Assembly (NCBI GenBank): GCA_025041175.1
Contig: JAKCFJ010000004.1
Span: 682,001-746,000 of the forward strand
Reading direction: 5' to 3'
Length of the DNA: 64,000 nt
Source: Halobacteriales archaeon YIM A00010
GTDB lineage: Archaea > Halobacteriota > Halobacteria > Halobacteriales > Haloarculaceae
In this document: positions 63,005-64,000 of the stretch, piece by piece
How positions within the stretch are numbered: position 1 is the stretch's first letter
Layout: every line of letters begins with the position of its first letter
Translations under genes and position numbers: made by a program
Notes under the pieces: model-generated
What the model was told of the DNA's origin: nothing
The model's input: the letters and a program-made list of their open reading frames with translations, nothing else
Databases searched by the model: none

Positions 63005-64000
63005 CTATCGTCTATCCTCGGTGTACGGAACGGGCGCGACGGTCGCGTGGATCTCGGTCTGCTCGTGCCGTTCGATCGCGGGATTTCGGGAGCCGTCGGA
63101 ACTACCCCAGACGAGCGTGACCTCCGTGCCGGGATCGGCGTATTCGACGTCGACGACGGCCAGCGACAGCAGTTCACGTTCGTTGACCATGTACGCCGCC
63201 CACATTGACATCCCGACTGCCTCACCGTCTTTCGACACGGTGTCGTGGTGGGACGCGGACCGCCACGGCACGGGGAGATCGACGAACTTGTTCGTGGGTC
63301 CCTCGCGGAACAGGGAAGCATACACGTCGGCGAGGTCGTCGGCGTTCCATTCGAGGGTCACTTTCTTCCGATCGGGGTCGTCGATCTCCTGTTGCAGCGC
63401 TGCCTTGCCGACGAAGCCGTGGTCGAAGTCGACGATGTGGTCGTAGCCGAGTTCGACCGGCGTCACGTAGTAGTCGGTGATGTCGTCGGAGTTGAGGCTG
63501 CCAGCGATCGAGTAGTGGTACTCGATGTGGCGGGCGTCTAGCCACTCCCGGTAACCGCGCATCTCCTCGCTCTCGTACACGGCGGGCAACGGCATCCCGA
63601 CCCACCCCGAGATGACGGCGGAACTCCCGTAGCTCTTCGCGCCTAGCTGACGAAGTCCGTACCTCTCGCCAGCGTCAAGCACCGACTCTTTGACGGTCTC
63701 GGCGTCCTCCCACGGGCCCCAGAACTCGAAGCCCGCCTCGCCAGCCATTCCATGGCGCAACGCGCGAACCGAACGCCCCTCGATCGTCACGTCTGCGAAG
63801 TTGAAAAAGGGGATGTCGGGCAAGGGGTCTTCCGTCACGTCTTGCATCAACTGGACGGCGTTCGGACCCTGTAGTTGGTACCGGTAGTTTCTCGGCGGTC
63901 CGTCCCGAACACCAGATGTCGCATCCCGATCGGTCGTCACGTCGTAGTCACCGGTCTCCACGTTGTACTGGACCCAGTTGGGTGCTTGTGGAGGACCGAC
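63005..64000 (-). CDS. ligM: LigM-like tetrahydrofolate-dependent aryl O-demethylase, 5' end outside the window
   Basis: The C-terminal ~330 residues of a LigM/GcvT-fold demethylase; the gene continues past base 64000. It is nearer to Sphingobium LigM than the copy at 17992: VQYNVETGDYDV, RYQLQGPNAVQLMQDV, VRALRHGMAGEAGFEFWGPW, SYGSSAVISGWVGMPLPAVY, GYREWLDARHIEYHYSIAGSL, VDFDHGFVGKAALQ, TLEWNADDLADVYASLF and VGMSMWAAYMVNERELLSL. The codon at 63629-63631 is Tyr, at the place of the catalytic Tyr of LigM, and the neighbouring PLPAVY is conserved. With metF just downstream and purU nearby it should remove aryl O-methyl groups to THF. Exact substrate (vanillate-, gallate- or syringate-like) is open. 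Confidence 0.88.
   Translation of the reverse strand, partial: VGPPQAPNWVQYNVETGDYDVTTDRDATSGVRDGPPRNYRYQLQGPNAVQLMQDVTEDPLPDIPFFNFADVTIEGRSVRALRHGMAGEAGFEFWGPWEDAETVKESVLDAGERYGLRQLGAKSYGSSAVISGWVGMPLPAVYESEEMRGYREWLDARHIEYHYSIAGSLNSDDITDYYVTPVELGYDHIVDFDHGFVGKAALQQEIDDPDRKKVTLEWNADDLADVYASLFREGPTNKFVDLPVPWRSASHHDTVSKDGEAVGMSMWAAYMVNERELLSLAVVDVEYADPGTEVTLVWGSSDGSRNPAIERHEQTEIHATVAPVPYTEDRR

Noticed and set aside
1-64000. CRISPR arrays, tRNA or rRNA genes
   Set aside because: No regularly spaced repeats and no tRNA- or rRNA-like sequence noticed on either strand; a dedicated search was not possible.

Overview
The window looks like accessory chromosome or megaplasmid DNA of a halophilic archaeon (class Halobacteria). 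Evidence: strongly acidic predicted proteins, GC-rich genes separated by AT-rich spacers, TATA boxes about 25-30 nt before start codons (leaderless style), twin-arginine lipoprotein signals on binding proteins, an RdfA plus archaea-specific SMC-related pair, and haloarchaeal IS6 and IS1595 elements. No rRNA, tRNA or CRISPR array was seen.

Layout. 1-12000 is a scarred region: a frameshifted M20 peptidase, an IS6 element next to a beheaded GGCT-like gene, an alpha/beta hydrolase, a SnoaL-like protein, a decayed luciferase-like monooxygenase (LLM), an inactivated IS1595 element that truncates a metallo-beta-lactamase-fold (MBL) gene, an acyl-CoA ligase, a class A flavoprotein hydroxylase, a C45-type acyltransferase, a frameshifted DUF6653-like membrane gene and two opposed IS6 relics. 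12262-14942 holds rdfA and the SMC-like gene. 16000-42000 is a catabolic block: MBL hydrolase, LigM-like demethylase, two LLM genes (one with an internal amber codon), flavin reductase, esterase, alcohol and aldehyde dehydrogenases, two ring-cleavage dioxygenases, an IclR regulator, amidohydrolases, 4-hydroxy-2-oxovalerate aldolase with ruined mhpD and mhpF partners, formate-tetrahydrofolate ligase, and an acyl-CoA ligase/amidohydrolase/binding-protein set. 42200-59460 carries a complete sugar-type ABC transporter, two more amidohydrolases, another acyl-CoA ligase, a second Liv-type binding protein, an extradiol dioxygenase with an HpaI aldolase, and a complete LivMHFG transporter core. 59685-64000 holds a 2-hydroxyacid dehydrogenase, formyl-THF deformylase (PurU), methylene-THF reductase (MetF) and a second LigM-like gene running off the right edge.

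The parts fit a pathway for lignin-type methoxylated aromatics: uptake by Liv-type and sugar-type ABC systems, CoA activation or aldehyde oxidation, THF-dependent O-demethylation by LigM-like proteins, hydroxylation, extradiol cleavage, amidohydrolase decarboxylation or hydrolysis, and aldolase cleavage. The methyl group would pass through methyl-THF (MetF) and formyl-THF to formate (PurU or Fhs). The bacterial parallel is ligM-metF-ligH of Sphingobium SYK-6. A LigM/THF demethylation system in a haloarchaeon is the most notable proposal here. It is inferred from sequence only. Many neighbouring genes carry frameshifts, duplications or deletion scars, so the region is either evolving quickly or partly decaying.
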